A stretch of DNA of 64,000 bases from Cliona cf. orientalis (GCA_963930775.1 OZ005699.1:7647501-7711500), one strand, 5' to 3'. Counted from the stretch's first letter, positions 35,654-48,380 are shown. Notes: generated by a model from the letters alone, not told the origin. Translations and numbers: made by a program.

Positions 35654-38600
35654 TCATACAGCAGCTATTGTTGAGTCCATACGGGAGTTCTCTCGAATCA
35701 GTGATTTGAGAATACCATCATCTTCTGGATCCGATTGGTATCCCTTAAAAGAGTCCTCAGACTTCTGTGGTGAAATTACTTTGTTTGGACATGTGTGATA
35801 AAGGCTAGATTGATCCCGGTCTCGTTCAACTATTTCTCTAAAATGCATTGCTGGTAGGGAATGTAAAGAATGCCGATCGTAGCAGAATGGTGGGGATATT
35901 GTTGATACATGGGAGGAAGCTTGATCATGCTCTTTTCTTGGGTGGATGGGATATTTGGAATCATTTTTTGATTTTCCACCGCGATAGCCTTTTTGTTCAT
36001 TCCCACGGTGTTTAGACTCATCAATACTAATACTTTTCTTTCGTCTGAACCAATTTATGACTTTGCTTGGCACAGTGGATTGGCGCACTGATAACTGAGC
36101 TTCTAGCTTTTGTACTTTACTTTCTAGATTCTCAATCTTTTGGTTCTTGCTTCGAAGTTCAGCAACATGTTGTGTTTCTGCCGATCTGAGGGCCTTCTGA
36201 CACCTTCCTTCGACTTCACGAAGTGTTTTCATGAAATGCCTTTCTTGTTTTTCATACACTGCTTTATGTTCAGTGGTCAATTTTATCCTCTGGTGTTTGA
36301 GGCGGGTTTTGCAGCTTTTGATTTCATCGTCTTTTGCTTCAGTCACCATTAATAGCTTCTTCTCAAGTGTCACCATTTCACTCTGTAGCGCTTTCAACTG
36401 TGCAGTCTCAGAATCTTTCACGGTTTCATATTCTTCCAACAACTTGGATATTGCATTCTTGATACTTCTTGATTTCCTTCCATGATCTTCAATGACGGCT
36501 TTAACTTCTATCATTTTTTCTTCTAATTGATTCACCTCAACCTCAGTAGCAGAGATTCGACTCTGGACCGTGAATATCCGGTGCAAGGGTGGCATTTGGT
36601 ATCTTAAAATGTCCAGTTCACATCTTAATCTTTCTATTTCTTGTGATTTTCTTTCAAAATCATCTTGTAGTTGAGTCATTTCTGTACAAGCACGCTCTTG
36701 TTGTCTTATGGACTCCTCCAAGCTTTTGAGATCCTGTGAAATGAATCTTGATAGTTGATCATGATGTCCTACATCAATATGTATCGTATGAAAAGTGAGC
36801 AATTGATGCAAACTTTTATTATTACGCTAGTAAAAAATTATTATGTGTGCATACCTGTTGTGTTATGAGGCCTAGTATCAATCTCCTCTCTACTCGGTGC
36901 ATGTTTTCTTTCCTGCAATTCAATATTATTACTTTTATAGACTTTCATACTTTACGGTCACAGGCTAAAGAATGATTTTTAATCCGTGACTCACCTCAAT
37001 GATCAAATGGACATGTCCACATGACAACCTCAGTATAGATGCTGCTCTGAACTGTTGTTGCTGCTCTTTAGTCAATGGCTTTCTGAAAATTTGTTGGGAT
37101 ATGTGCTTTGGTATGCTGAAAGTGATCTCCACACATCCCTCTTGAATTCCTATGATCAACAATACAGAAGGCATTATCCCTAGGATTTCACAGATTTTGA
37201 ACTCTAAATCAGTTATTGCTGTCCAAGGGGGGTTTTCCTTATCGAGCTTAATCAGCATTTTGTCTCGCATTACATCGATAGAGCTTGACGACATAAGCTC
37301 CTCTGGTACTTCTGATACTTTTCGCTTGCTGAAAAATATTTCTAACTGTTTTTGATACTCTTTCACTCTAGCTTGATCCGATTCATCTCCAAAGTGATCC
37401 ACAATACTATAGAAGACTTCGCACTTCAGAAAACTCCAATACTTCCGCAGAACCTGAAATACTTGGTCGACAGAGATGGCAGAATTTAATTTTTCTTGAT
37501 CAGCATCAGAAAAAAGGGATGTCGGTTTACAATCGTGATTATCACAAATATCCTCATAATCCGAAAGAACATGAGCCACAATATTCTGAGGAGGAACTCT
37601 CTTGTTTAATGATACTCGGACTTCATATTGCAATGTTATGAACTTTTTCTTAAGTTCCTTAAGATCCTGCTTGATTAAGAATCGAAAATCTTTCACCTTG
37701 TCACAGTGTAACACCGACTTTGACTTTGCAGAAAATCCATTACTGACAACCTCTGCATGCAAGCCAGGATAATACTAAATAAATTTGGGACTGGTAGCTA
37801 TATTATTATCATAATATTATTACGGAGTTTAATATAGTTAAACGCAGTTAATCGATGGGTACTATACAGTTTGCACTGCAGCTGCGCTTGTGTAGAACAG
37901 ACAGACACGCATGTGTGTGACATAATTATTGGGCGTGCGTAGGCGTAGGGTAGTTGACGGCTAAGCTGTACGTCAGTTTCCAGTAAGCGCAATTCACCAT
38001 CAAGTTGCAAGAAGCTTTATCAACTAACAAAAAAGTTCCCACCCACACTATACCCTCCCTTTCTCAATCAGTCAATCTCCGTCTTCACAGTCGTGATCTG
38101 AGCCGGCCAGTCCCTGGAGGTTCCGCCATCAGTCAACATTATCAGATTATCAGCCCTGACAGAGCACTGTAATAACCTCAACCTTTGAAGCCACTACAAA
38201 ACACCACATGATACCTCATGACCGCTACACCCATCCATGACCAGCAACAGTACCAGTTGTCAAGCTTCTTAACTTTAGTTCGAGGTGATACCATGCGAAG
38301 TAGCCATGGCAGATAGCATAATACTACAGGCCATGACATTTCTGTTGATGCATGGTCACAATACACTTTCAAACTAGCCCTATAGTACAGAGTTTACACT
38401 AACCAGTTTGTGTGGCTATGCTCATACAGGAATCACCTTGTTCTTTGTCCTACACATAATAAATTAATATAAATATGTACTGGGATTACATAATAAACGC
38501 AATTATTATTATACTTACATCAAACTTATGCCTTGATATCGATACTCCATTAGCTATTGGCTTAGATGCTTCAAATAATTTTGGTTGAATTTGAAATTGA

Positions 38601-38719
38601 GATTGCTGAACCCGATTGTGAGCATGTTCACCTGAGTACGTATACATTCCATAAGCACCGTAATACAGATAATAATTATAATACTCATCTTCATGCAGAT
38701 GCATGTAATTTCGATCCAT
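35654..38719 (-). CDS. Helical-domain / coiled-coil protein, related to the CARD-family coil (5 exons)
   Basis: Exons 38719-38519, 38449-38404, 37752-36995, 36912-36855, 36768-35654; donors and acceptors agree in phase (0,1,0,1), giving ~725 aa. Exon 1 is Tyr-rich (YYNYYLYYGAYGMYTY). Exon 3 encodes a ~250-residue module (LRKYWSFLKCEVFYSIVDHF, EGCVEITFSIPKHIS) that I associate, from memory only, with sponge and cnidarian proteins carrying death-folds. Exon 5 holds a long coiled coil (LEESIRQQERACTE, ISATEVEVNQLEEKM) and a basic, Ser/Pro-rich tail (INWFRRKKSISIDES). The ESIRQQERAC motif matches SIRQHERAC of the 1-6.5 kb family, so the coil is shared. Frame is also open upstream of the ATG to an ag at 38738, so exon 1 might be internal. 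Function unknown; an adaptor is likely. Confidence 0.68.
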
Positions 38720-39106
38720 CAGTGATGAATAATCATACTAACATTAATTAGAGGCAGCATATTCTGATATCCTGTCCGTTCAAGCTGTGGATAGTGCTAT
38801 AGTAACTATTAATAATAGTATGCTAGTCTGACCTCATCCTATTTACTAGGTTAGCAGCACCAGTAGCTAACGGTAAGTGGTGGGTTTGGAGGCTTGTTGA
38901 GGGTGGGCCTAATTAACACCCATGCAGCACTTGCGTGAAGATGCTAGCATTTGCATATTATTTCAAAACTGCTTACTGGCTGTTCATTAATATTATGTGA
39001 TGCATATCCAACCATTTGCATCAAATGCATATCTGATCAAATTTAGTATGGTCTTACATTTTAAGACCAAATGAAAATTTTAACATAAGCTCTATAATGT
39101 ACATAA

Positions 39107-39541
39107 GGCCCCAATTCCTTGATTATTAGTTTCTCATCAGGTAGTTTCCCAACATACCACGCGGGCGGGCGGGTATTACCATTATTTAATTAATGTTGAC
39201 CACAACTTATGCAACACTTGAAAGGCACATAAAATGCATGGTGCTGCCTGGGCAAACATTGCTATTGGCACACACAAACAGTATACTAGTCACAAAAGTG
39301 GCATGAAGAGTGTCAGTCATGAAAGTAGCATGGTTAGGCAGTACACAGATGCTTACCAGAGCCATAGCACCCCCCTAGCTCTTCAACATTGTAGCTAACT
39401 GCTGCACACAGTCGGTCACGTGATTGTCCACGCCTTTTATTACGTCATTGGAATGCACTAATGAAATAATGGTGATAAATTCTAACTTGAAAAATTGATG
39501 CGGGCGGTTGATGAGAAACTAATAATCAACGAATTGGGGCC
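39107..39541. mobile_element. Tourist/PIF-Harbinger-like MITE (435 bp)
   Basis: Terminal inverted repeats of 33 bp beginning GGCCCCAATTC with one mismatch, flanked by TAA on both sides (39104-39106, 39542-39544). A 3-bp TWA duplication with GG-starting ends is typical of PIF/Harbinger MITEs. No transposase. It lies between the Death-domain gene and the coiled-coil gene. Confidence 0.85.
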
Positions 39542-39640
39542 TAACCATGCAGCATGGTTTATTATCCATGTAGAACAACATGCAGGTGTGAGTTGGTGTG
39601 AATCATACCTTCACAATAGATACAAGGAACTATAAATACT

Positions 39641-40507
39641 TCATTTTGGTGAGTGAACTTCATTCATCAGTTGCTTACCATTAATACTCATGGTAGCTAC
39701 AGATGATGTCAACGAATTCAGTGGAACTCTAGACCTCAGGTCATCAACAAGATTTCCATGACGTCCAATCCGTTCTAGAGCTTCAATTATCTTCTCCCAT
39801 GATGCTTCCTCATTATTCAGCCAGTAGGCAAGTGTTGCATTCAACTTCCTAGGAGTATCGTGACACTCTTCATCGATTTTTTTGAGCTCCTCTTGTGGTA
39901 CGTGCAATTGGGTCCCAAGCTCATGCCAGTTCACTCCACGCAGGGCAACCACTAAATCACACAATTCTGGTGCATCATATAGTGCTGGTTGATCATATAA
40001 TGTTGGTTGAATCTCTATATAAGATGACAACAATTTAATAATATTTGATCATGATCTGCGGACCCAAGAGTAGCTAGCTAGCTACATGATAGCTAGAGCT
40101 GCAGAGGCATGCGGCAGGTATGCAGCCTGGATCATAACTTCTGGAGAGAATGATATCATATGGGCTAAAAAGGGAACTCTTCACGCTCCATAGATAGTAT
40201 GAATCAGTGTTGGATAATTCGGAAAATTCATGATCATAATTAAATTGAAGAATAGTAGATTTATGCTTGCTGAATTTTTAATATATAGTAGAGGGGTGGA
40301 CAAAGTCTGAGAGCCAGGCTGCTAGGGCTAGCTATAAGATTCATGATTATCCGATTGTGATAGCTACCTATAGTCTCAATCAAGATAATATTATAAATAA
40401 TATTTACAAATATACTATTTCACAGTTGTGTACCTGATTTCGCTGCCATCAACCTTTCAAGCCACTCAGAATCAATAAATGTTATTCTGTCTGGCAATCT
40501 GAGACGT
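39641..40507 (-). CDS. Death-domain protein, last two exons (5' exons not resolved)
   Basis: Exon 40507-40434 (DRITFIDSEWLERLMAAKS) joins in phase 1 to exon 40014-39641. The latter encodes a Death domain: NWHELGTQLHVPQEELKKI, LNATLAYWLNNEEASWEKII, EALERIGRHGNLVDDLRS. The frame ends at a TGA (39641) shortly after. A consensus donor (AATG|GTAAGC) lies inside the exon before the stop, so some transcripts could continue further. The first exon found begins with an acceptor and a split codon, so at least one exon lies upstream; I could not find it. Another member of the death-fold set of this region. Confidence 0.7.
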
Positions 40508-41757
40508 CTATAATAATGTTATATTATTGCAAATTTGACAAGTCAGCACATTGCCTGCAATATTGTACTTTGAACCGATATCACACATCCCCCCTTTTTG
40601 GTATAATACCCCGTGCACGATATCATTTTTGCGACTATGCCCACCACTAACCACTGTGCGGCCAGCTCGTCTAATCATACAGTGGCAGCTACTACGTGTA
40701 GATAAGTGGGAGGGGCTGCTCAAAATCATTTGGGGACAGGGGGGTTCCGGTTGCAACCCCCTGAACCCACCCCCTAGATCTGCCCCCTGTTTATAGATAG
40801 TTTTACTCCACAGTTGATAGCCCTTGAATGTGTGCCTCTCTTGTAGCTATATAGTTTGCATGTGTGGCTCTCCAAAAAAGGGGGGGGGGGGGGGGCACGT
40901 GCCCCTTGTGCGGTCCAGTAGAAGTACCTGCACAGGTGGATGCATAAAGTTAGCGGGTAGTATACATGAGTCGACATTGTAATACTATTAATAGTGTAAT
41001 AACATAGCTAGGTGCTATTCCATGTAGACAGTTTATGCACATGTATAATTATGGTATTATACACGGTATGTTACATTATTGGCTGTTCTGTAATGAAACA
41101 TGCATACTGTGACAGGTTATAGGTAAACAGAACTACACATGCATAGGATGGGTGCACAGGTGCATGGATTGGGTGCAAATGAACCCACATGCACCCCCCT
41201 GGCGACACCACTGTGCTGCCCCTATGCTGGATCCTCCTATGTTTATAGCTACGTATTGTGGAGTGCACGTGGTGTATAGCTAGTATAAAATATTTAAAAT
41301 GAGGGTAGCTAGTCTATTGATCCGGGTCACATTAGCTACATATGCCACGGTTGTAGCTAGCTAGTTTAATACCTGCATAGTTCAGGAGCTCTCATGCAGC
41401 TAGTTAGGGTGTGGAAATTAAGTATGACCTATAGATATGGCCCAACTTCAGACTATCATGGTATCTGAGCAGCCAGACCAACCCACTGATGTGACAGGTG
41501 GTGTGTGCATGGCCGATAATGATATTATGAATAAACATATGTAAGCTCATGATTTCAATCTAAGACTTTTTTGCTCAAAACAAACAGGCTCATGATTTCA
41601 CTCTTCAGGGCTTCTTAATTTGTTTGCTGTATCCTCTGCTCTTAAGCTGCCTAGTCCTACAGAGTAGCTAGCTAGCTCATTATCTGCTATAGCATTGAGT
41701 CCTTGTTTCGAGTCTGCCTGCATAAACGTGATCTGATCATCAAATAAGTGTATCATC
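40508..41757. other. Non-coding stretch with dispersed repeat
   Basis: 40880-40895 is a run of 16 G. 40925-41230 resembles 49970-50245 (caggtggatgcataaag, catgcataggatgggtgcac, gggtgcaaatgaacccacatgcac), a dispersed repeat of ~300 bp. A missing 5' exon of the minus-strand Death-domain gene and the promoter of the secreted-protein gene should also be here. tagctagctagct tracts lie at ~41358 and 41668. Confidence 0.5.
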
Positions 41758-43201
41758 ATGGACTCATTGATTATCCGGTATGGTCTTTTGTTTGCCTCCA
41801 TACTGACCTTTTCTACTGTTGCTGCTCAAGGAGGTAGTTGTAATGCCTGCAACTGTCAGTTCGGCAATATGGATGTGCTCGATCAGTATATTGAAGCAAT
41901 AGTTGATGCAAGAATTGCAGCCACTCCCCAGCCTCCGAGAAACGAAACAGGTGAGTAAGAGTTTAGCTAAGATGGTTAATTATATCATATTCTGCTCACT
42001 GCATGTATGTAAGTCACATACTGACATATTATAAGCCCTATAGTAGTATTGTTTGTTAGGGTATAAGATTATTAAAAAGTAACAATGGATGGCCCAGGGA
42101 TTGGGATGGTGGCATTAATCGTGATAATTTTAATGTGTACGCTTTTAATTGCAAGGAATTAAGGTGCATATATAATAAGCTGAGTGGGTGGCCATAATAA
42201 TATTATTATAGTATAGCTACTATTCTGGTGTAAGCAGAGCAAGTGGCTGGCTAGCAATGGAGAGCTAAAGTGATCTAGGCACTATTATAATATAGGAGTA
42301 TTATAGCTGTGTGCTCTTCCCTGCCTATGCACTATACATTATGATGCTGCATATAATGTAGCCTGGCCCTCCTCTCTTTGTGTGCATGTGTACCTTATAG
42401 TTGCATGCCTATTAAATTCACTAGGAGAAGCAATAATCATTCATAATGCACTATCCTTTATTTTGATACATTTATTCATGGTGTTATTGCATAATAAACT
42501 TCCTCATACACGCAGTTATCACTAATGAATATGCTTGCAAGCTGCATGGTTCTTAATCTATATGAATTTTTGTCCATCCCTCCCCCTCTAGATTTTTCTA
42601 TAATCTATGAATAATTATATCTTTATTATTATTAATTTTAACAGTTCCTCAGGGATCTGGAGTGACTTACACGATATGGGGGAAGAGTAGGTGTCCAAAT
42701 ACCACTGGAGCTCAGCTAGTTTACTCTGGAAGAGCTGGTGGAACGCATTTTAACTCTCGGGGAGGATCTTCTGATAAGATTTGTCTACCTGATAATCCCG
42801 ACTACCTTGCGGTAACAAATGGAGTCACAGTGCCTTACTATAGCGTAGTTCAAGGTGCTGAATATGAATATCACGCTGGCCCACTTGCAAGTCTGACCCA
42901 GCATAATGCACCGTGTGCTGTCTGTTACGTCCCTAACAGAACCACGTCTATCGTTGTTCCGGCTAAATCCATGTGTCCGTCTACATGGACCAGGGAGTAC
43001 TATGGCTACCTCACAACTGAACGTGACACTCACTATCGATCAATATACACCTGCCTTGACGTTAATCCTGAGGCAGTTCCGGGAGAAATTGGGAACGGGA
43101 ATCCATCTCTTTTCTATTATACATTCACTGACTGCAATGGTCTCCAATGTCCTCCGTATGTACGCAACCGTGTACTCGCATGTGCTGTGTGCACAAAGTG
43201 A
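41758..43201 (+). CDS. Secreted protein with short-chain-collagen (spongin-type) C-terminal domain
   Basis: Two exons, 41758-41950 and 42645-43201, joined in phase 1 (ACAG|gtgagt, ttaacag|TT); 249 aa. Exon 1 begins with a signal peptide (IRYGLLFASILTFSTVAA), then a Cys cluster (CNACNCQF) and a helical stretch. Exon 2 encodes a Cys-rich domain: YTIWGKSRCPNTTGAQLVYS, GAEYEYHAGPLA, CAVCYVPNRTTSIVVPAKS, CPSTWTREYYGYL. I recognise this as the C-terminal domain of sponge short-chain collagen C4-like proteins, from memory and not searched. The Gly-X-Y repeats normally preceding it are absent: exon 1 passes straight into the domain. Likely extracellular matrix or a secreted lectin-like role. Surrounding introns and spacers are AT-rich with no second gene. 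Confidence 0.68.
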
Positions 43202-43789
43202 TCATGCAGATCTTGAACAGTTACTGATAGCTATTATACGAACACAACTATGTAGCTAGCTGTATACTTGTACATAATTAGTATGAACACAAGCCTTGTA
43301 TGGATAGATCTAGATCCAGAGTTACCACTAAGTCTTGTTGTGCTGATAATATTATTTAATTTATGATAGCGTGCAGCCCCCAACTTGATGTTTCTTTTCA
43401 TAACATCCTTTCTTAATAGCTGCATTCTATATTAAATTTTACATTATAATAATATATTCCATGGCCAACTATAAAACTTAGTCTATAACTATCTGTTACA
43501 TATTGTTATAGCTACTGAGCCTATGTAAATCCATAACTTGTACTCCCCTCGAACATGCACCCGGTCTAAATTTTCCAGTTTCCGTTGGAAAGTTGAGATG
43601 AACTTTTTGCCCGATTCAGAGGTGTTGAGTTTTTGTGATGAGGTCTGGAGTTGCCCCAGGAACTTGGTTAAACCTGTAGTGATGTTTCTGGTGGATCCCT
43701 GTCCGACCTGAAATGAGGCAGACTTAATGATTCTCTTCCCATCAAACACGAATGATACACATTTTGGGGGTTTCAGTGTTAGATCGAGG
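43202..43789. other. Spacer between the secreted-protein gene and the retroelement remnant
   Basis: An 86-codon open frame exists on the minus strand (43489-43749), but no feature of a real gene is recognised. Otherwise AT-rich. Confidence 0.4.
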
Positions 43790-44486
43790 TCTTGGCAGGC
43801 ATTGGAAATTTCCTTTAGGGCTCCGACACCCTCCCTACTCCGTTGAATTTGAAACGATGGAGGCTAAGAATGGACTCCACCTGCCCCCTCTGCGGCCATA
43901 CACAGCCTACCATTCACCATATCCTCTCCAGTTGCCCCGAGGCACTCCAGCAAGGAAGGTATACTTGGCGGCATGACTCTGCTCTCCAGACTTTGGTGAA
44001 ATCCATCAAGGAGCACCTCGACTGTAACACAACTCTCTACGCTGACCTACCAGGCATGAGAGCGAGTGAAAACCCAGTGGCTACCATCCCTGACGATACC
44101 CTGGTATCCTCAGCTCGACCTGATATCGTTTTGGTAGGAGAGGACGAGGTAACACTCATTGAGCTCACCATTAATTTCCTCACAACTCTCTGGAGAGTCT
44201 GTCCAATGCTCGAGATCGCAAGTCACAAAAAGATATTTATCTGCACGCTCTCAGTGACCTGGAAGCAAAAGGTTTTGTCTCAAACCTTTACACCATTGAG
44301 ATTGGGTCACTCGGTCATTGGCTACCAACTTCCCAGAGAGCTCTACTGAAAGCAGCTCCGTTACTAACGAAACAATTGGCAAGGAAGACCATGGATGAGG
44401 CAGCTCGGAAAGTTGTTGGTGCCTCTCAAGTGATCTTTAAGGCACGACTAGAGAAAGTATGGACACCGTCACGTACCTTATTATGA
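43790..44486 (+). pseudogene. 3' end of a non-LTR retrotransposon, frameshifted
   Basis: The readable part has a zinc-knuckle (CPLCGHTQPTIHHILSSC), then GRYTWRHDSALQTL and a nuclease-like stretch RPDIVLVGEDEVTLIELTI. This order is typical of the C-terminus of retroelements with a restriction-like endonuclease. The reading frame shifts near 44190-44215 and continues in another frame (LHALSDLEAKGFVSNLYTIE ... LLTKQLARKTMDEAARKVV) to ~44486. The reverse-transcriptase core is missing, so the copy is 5' truncated and dead. No target duplication was found. Confidence 0.75.
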
Positions 44487-45589
44487 ACTATTCCATTTCC
44501 TGAAATATTCACTTTCAAGTAGTCTGTATACCTTATAATATGTCATATTTATCATTTTCTATTTGCCCTTGCCAAGATCATGCTACTTCTATAGTCATGT
44601 AACCTTGAGTTCTGGGGTCATTATTTAATTCCATGTACAATGTATGTTTATTATCGCAAAGAAACTTTTGCCGGGAAAAAAAAAAAATTTTTTTTCACAA
44701 TTGAGTATTTTTATGATCATCCCCCTGTGATATTACGATCCCTGTAATAAGTTACCATAGTAAGCTGTCAAAGTGTATAATATTATCATTAGATAGGTAA
44801 GAGTACACATTCTGCAAAATTAATATAAAGCATAATCCAGCATGATATATACAGTGACATTAATTATATTACTTATGACATACATATTCAAAACTGTGAG
44901 AAATAGAAGTCATACTGACCATTTGCACATCAGCTTGCTTGTAAGCAATGTAGGTGAATTTTCCTCCAGCACCATGGATGTAATCTTGACCTATCCGCCT
45001 CCATGCATGTATCATGAGGAGGGCAGATACGAGATGAATCACTCTGAAGGACACATGTACAGATGTCTAACACTGGAGCAAGTTTGGGGTACTTGGTGTA
45101 ATACACATACTGCATAATAATATAATAGATAAACATTCCTTTATTCAAGTCATATAGGGCAGGTGCTGGTAGCCTGGCTGTGCATGCAGGGAAATCACCA
45201 TTTCCTCCAGCACGAGTAGTTACCATGGCACAGCTGTATCATGACTTACCGGTATAATATATTATTATCATGCATGGCATGTATCATGAGTGTCATGGCC
45301 TGTATGATCCGAAGTAACAGTTACTACTATTACAATGAATCTCGTTGTTTGAATCAGAAAAAAGTAAATAATATGGTCCATATTGCGGATGTAAGCACTT
45401 AATTAACCACACTGAATATAAACACAGTGACAAGAAACAATAGAGGGAGGAGTAATAATGTAGTTATGTTCACAAGGCACAAAAATCCACAATAGAAAGG
45501 CTTAGCTAATTCATAAATTATAATAATCATTACATTATCATGCAATTGGGTGTCATATCTGACTCTGAGTCCTCATACTGATAGCTATA
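44487..45589. other. 1.1-kb spacer without recognisable gene
   Basis: Includes an A12/T8 tract near 44680 and inverted words ttttcctccagcac/atggatg and ccatttcctccagcacgag/ccatgg at ~44958 and ~45205 (a short direct repeat). No open frame of interest. Confidence 0.5.
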
Positions 45590-48380
45590 TCAGGATTCAG
45601 GAACATGTATACGGTAGAGCGAATAAGAGTAGTCATATTTCACTTCCTCAGTGATAGCCGAACTGCCCCGAATCATCAAATTAGCTCTGCATTGTAAAAT
45701 ATCAATAGTTGTACATATATAGAATTCAAAACAGTGAGAATCGTATGGATGCATTAAGTTCTACCAGTACCACTGCTGCATGCATGCATTATAGTACATA
45801 ATTGGCGTTATCACTCTTAATAACAATCAGAGTTAATTTCAGTGCCTCCAAGCTGTTCTCCTGTCTTTCAGTATAAATATTCCCATTTTCAGTATTTTAC
45901 AAAGTGCTCCATATAATATTATTATGATGTATGTACTGAATTCTCCCAGTTTTCAGTATTTATCAGTAGCTACTAATGGTCAGAATTCAGTAAAAATACT
46001 GACAAATCCGTATTACTTGGAGGCACTGTAATTAGGACAGACCTTGCTGGCCGGTTCACTCGTGGCTTCAGCCACCACATTGATTCATCTTTGCTCTGGA
46101 CATAGTCTCCAGTAAGATCTCTCTCTATAACAGCCATTGGACTGATGACACTGACATATGTGACGTGCTGTCGTACAATTGCATTGTTATGAAGACATCC
46201 CAACAGGTTTCTCACTGTTGCAATTGTAGTGTAAAAACATTATTATTATAATAATAGAGTGCCTGTAGGAGTATAGCTAATGTATTATACCTCTCAGCTC
46301 CAAATGTTGGACATTATACACTTCATCACTGAGTGGGGCTAGCAGTATCATTAACGGATGTTCCTCTTCCATAAAGAGATTGTCCATGATTTCTTTAATT
46401 CCAGAATCAATCTATTTGTAATAATTATGATATTAGCTAATTGTACCATTGCCTGAGTAGTTAATAGTTAGGAAGCATTATCAAGTGATTGGGGATAAAC
46501 ATCATCAATGTTAGTACGTACCTCCTCTGGTGTACATCCATCTGAGCAGGTCCATGACCACAGGTGAGATGGTGTGTGATAGATTGGTATCATATTGGTT
46601 CGATGATTCCTCTGAAACACACCAGCATCTTTGTCCGAAATATTTGAGTTAAAGTTGATACAGACCATCTGTATAAAAAGTAGTCTTCTACTGTAATAAT
46701 TATTATGACACATTATCTACAAAAAGTTATATAATGATCATTAATTTTTACCCCTTTAAAGTGGATTGAATTGAGATATGCCAAACTATCATTCCAATTA
46801 GTCACCAGAATGCAGTATGGTTGCACAGTTGATCCATCTCTGGTCTTATGCTTGACACATTGCACAAGTGCTGTAGATGGGTACATGTACAGTGATTATT
46901 AATGCACACTAGGAATAACAGCTAACACTACTAGCTATGATGGGATAGCTACTTTATTATGTGTACAAGACTACAGGTTTGTATCTGCCGGTAAAACACA
47001 TAATTTTATGGCAGAAACCCTCTGCATGTGCATGGGCACAATGGAAGCAAGACGTTAACAGCCCATACAAAAATCACAAGGTTGCCACTTATGACCACCT
47101 TGTGATATTATTACAATGTAGTACTTTTAGCAATAAGCCCATGATGAGATTTAGAATTATTATTAGCATAGTATGCTTGCCTTTGATAGTTCTTTCTAAA
47201 TGATGATGGGGGCCTTCGTTTGTGTCAGTCTCATTCTCAGTTTGTTGGTTTCCATCTGTTGTATTATTCCGACCATCTTCACTTTCGTGATCAGTGACTT
47301 TGAGCATCTGAGCGCAAGTGCATTCAGCAAGAAAATCTAAGTGAACACTGATGAGACAGTTTAAAAGCGCCTCTCCTAACTTCTTATTCGTTTGGTATTG
47401 TCGTATTATCAAAAACATCATGTCCCACGACGCTCTGATTTGATGAGGAACAGTGTCATTGCCTTGCATACAGCATAACTTTCTCCATGATATCCTATCT
47501 CTGAATGGTGTGTAGTGCTTCCTTTTAAGGCCGATTCGGAGTAAAAATGAGGCAATCTGCTTATGATCGAAGCTATGGTTAGCATAAATATCCCACAGAT
47601 AATAGCAAGTACAATCACCAGTAGTGCTCCCATATTAAGCCAAAGCAAGAGCTGCAAGTTTGCTAATTCTACACAAGTACAGTAGATCTTAGATGCAGAA
47701 AGTGGCCACTGCTGGAGAGAGAAAGCTGTCCTGCTACACACGAATGCTGTATCCATACCAACTTCAAATAAAAAGAAGTGCACTATGATGCTTGCAATGC
47801 TGAACACCAATTGAACACCTTTGAAGATAAAGTACGTGCATGTCAATACTCGTGAGCAGAGCTGACGTTCCAAGTACCTAGCTTGAACTCTCCAAATTGC
47901 TGGCTTCAAACTGTCCCGTTTTGGGATTACGCTTCAAAGACATGCTATTGACGGTTGATTTGAAACTCTCAATGCGCCCACTACAGATCAGACTCCAAAA
48001 CAATTGCATCCCTGATAGCAAAGCAATAGCCAAGTAGATTATGGGGCGTCCATAGAGACGACTTGGGGCAGCTCCGGTGCAAAGCTGGTTGATGTACACT
48101 TCTTCATTCATCGTATGGTTCATTTCAATCAAGCACTTGGCATCAGTATTCATTAAGAAGGATCCAATGGTCTGAGCACCAGTGACACCCAAGATTAGCA
48201 AGATCATTGTCCAGATTAGCTACTTTGTCCCACCAAAAATCATACAGAGGAGTGGTTGATTTCTTATGATCATCATCCAACTGAATAACCACATGACCAC
48301 TCCTGCCTACAGATTGCTGGCTAGCAATCATGCTATTTACGGATCTAAACAAGATTCTGTACAGTATCACTGTTATTCAT
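45590..48380 (-). pseudogene. LRRC8/pannexin-like four-TM protein, copy I (broken)
   Basis: Same six exons as copy III: 48380-47181, 46870-46752, 46668-46522, 46411-46291, 46214-46043, 45686-45590. Exon 1 is broken at least four times relative to copies II and III: a 1-nt insertion near 48350, a 4-nt insertion AGCT near 48217 (after WWDKV), another 4-nt AGCT insertion near 47880 (after NLESS), and a ~10-nt deletion near 47577. Exons 2-6 look intact and splice signals are kept, so decay is recent. Orientation and spacing suggest tandem duplication with copies II and III. Confidence 0.85.

Noticed and set aside
41598..41801. 67-codon minus-strand frame
   Set aside because: Antisense to the start of the secreted-protein gene, no splice or domain support.
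43489..43749. 86-codon minus-strand frame
   Set aside because: No recognisable domain, no flanking exon, next to retroelement debris; left as non-coding.
43790..44486. Same element family as 50480-51489
   Set aside because: Knuckle spacing and downstream motifs differ (RYTWRHD/RPDIVLV against SCPTGG/IRHNEIRD), so two families.
44842..45226. Overlapping 91-98 codon frames on both strands
   Set aside because: Low-complexity spacer with no conserved motif; typical chance frames.
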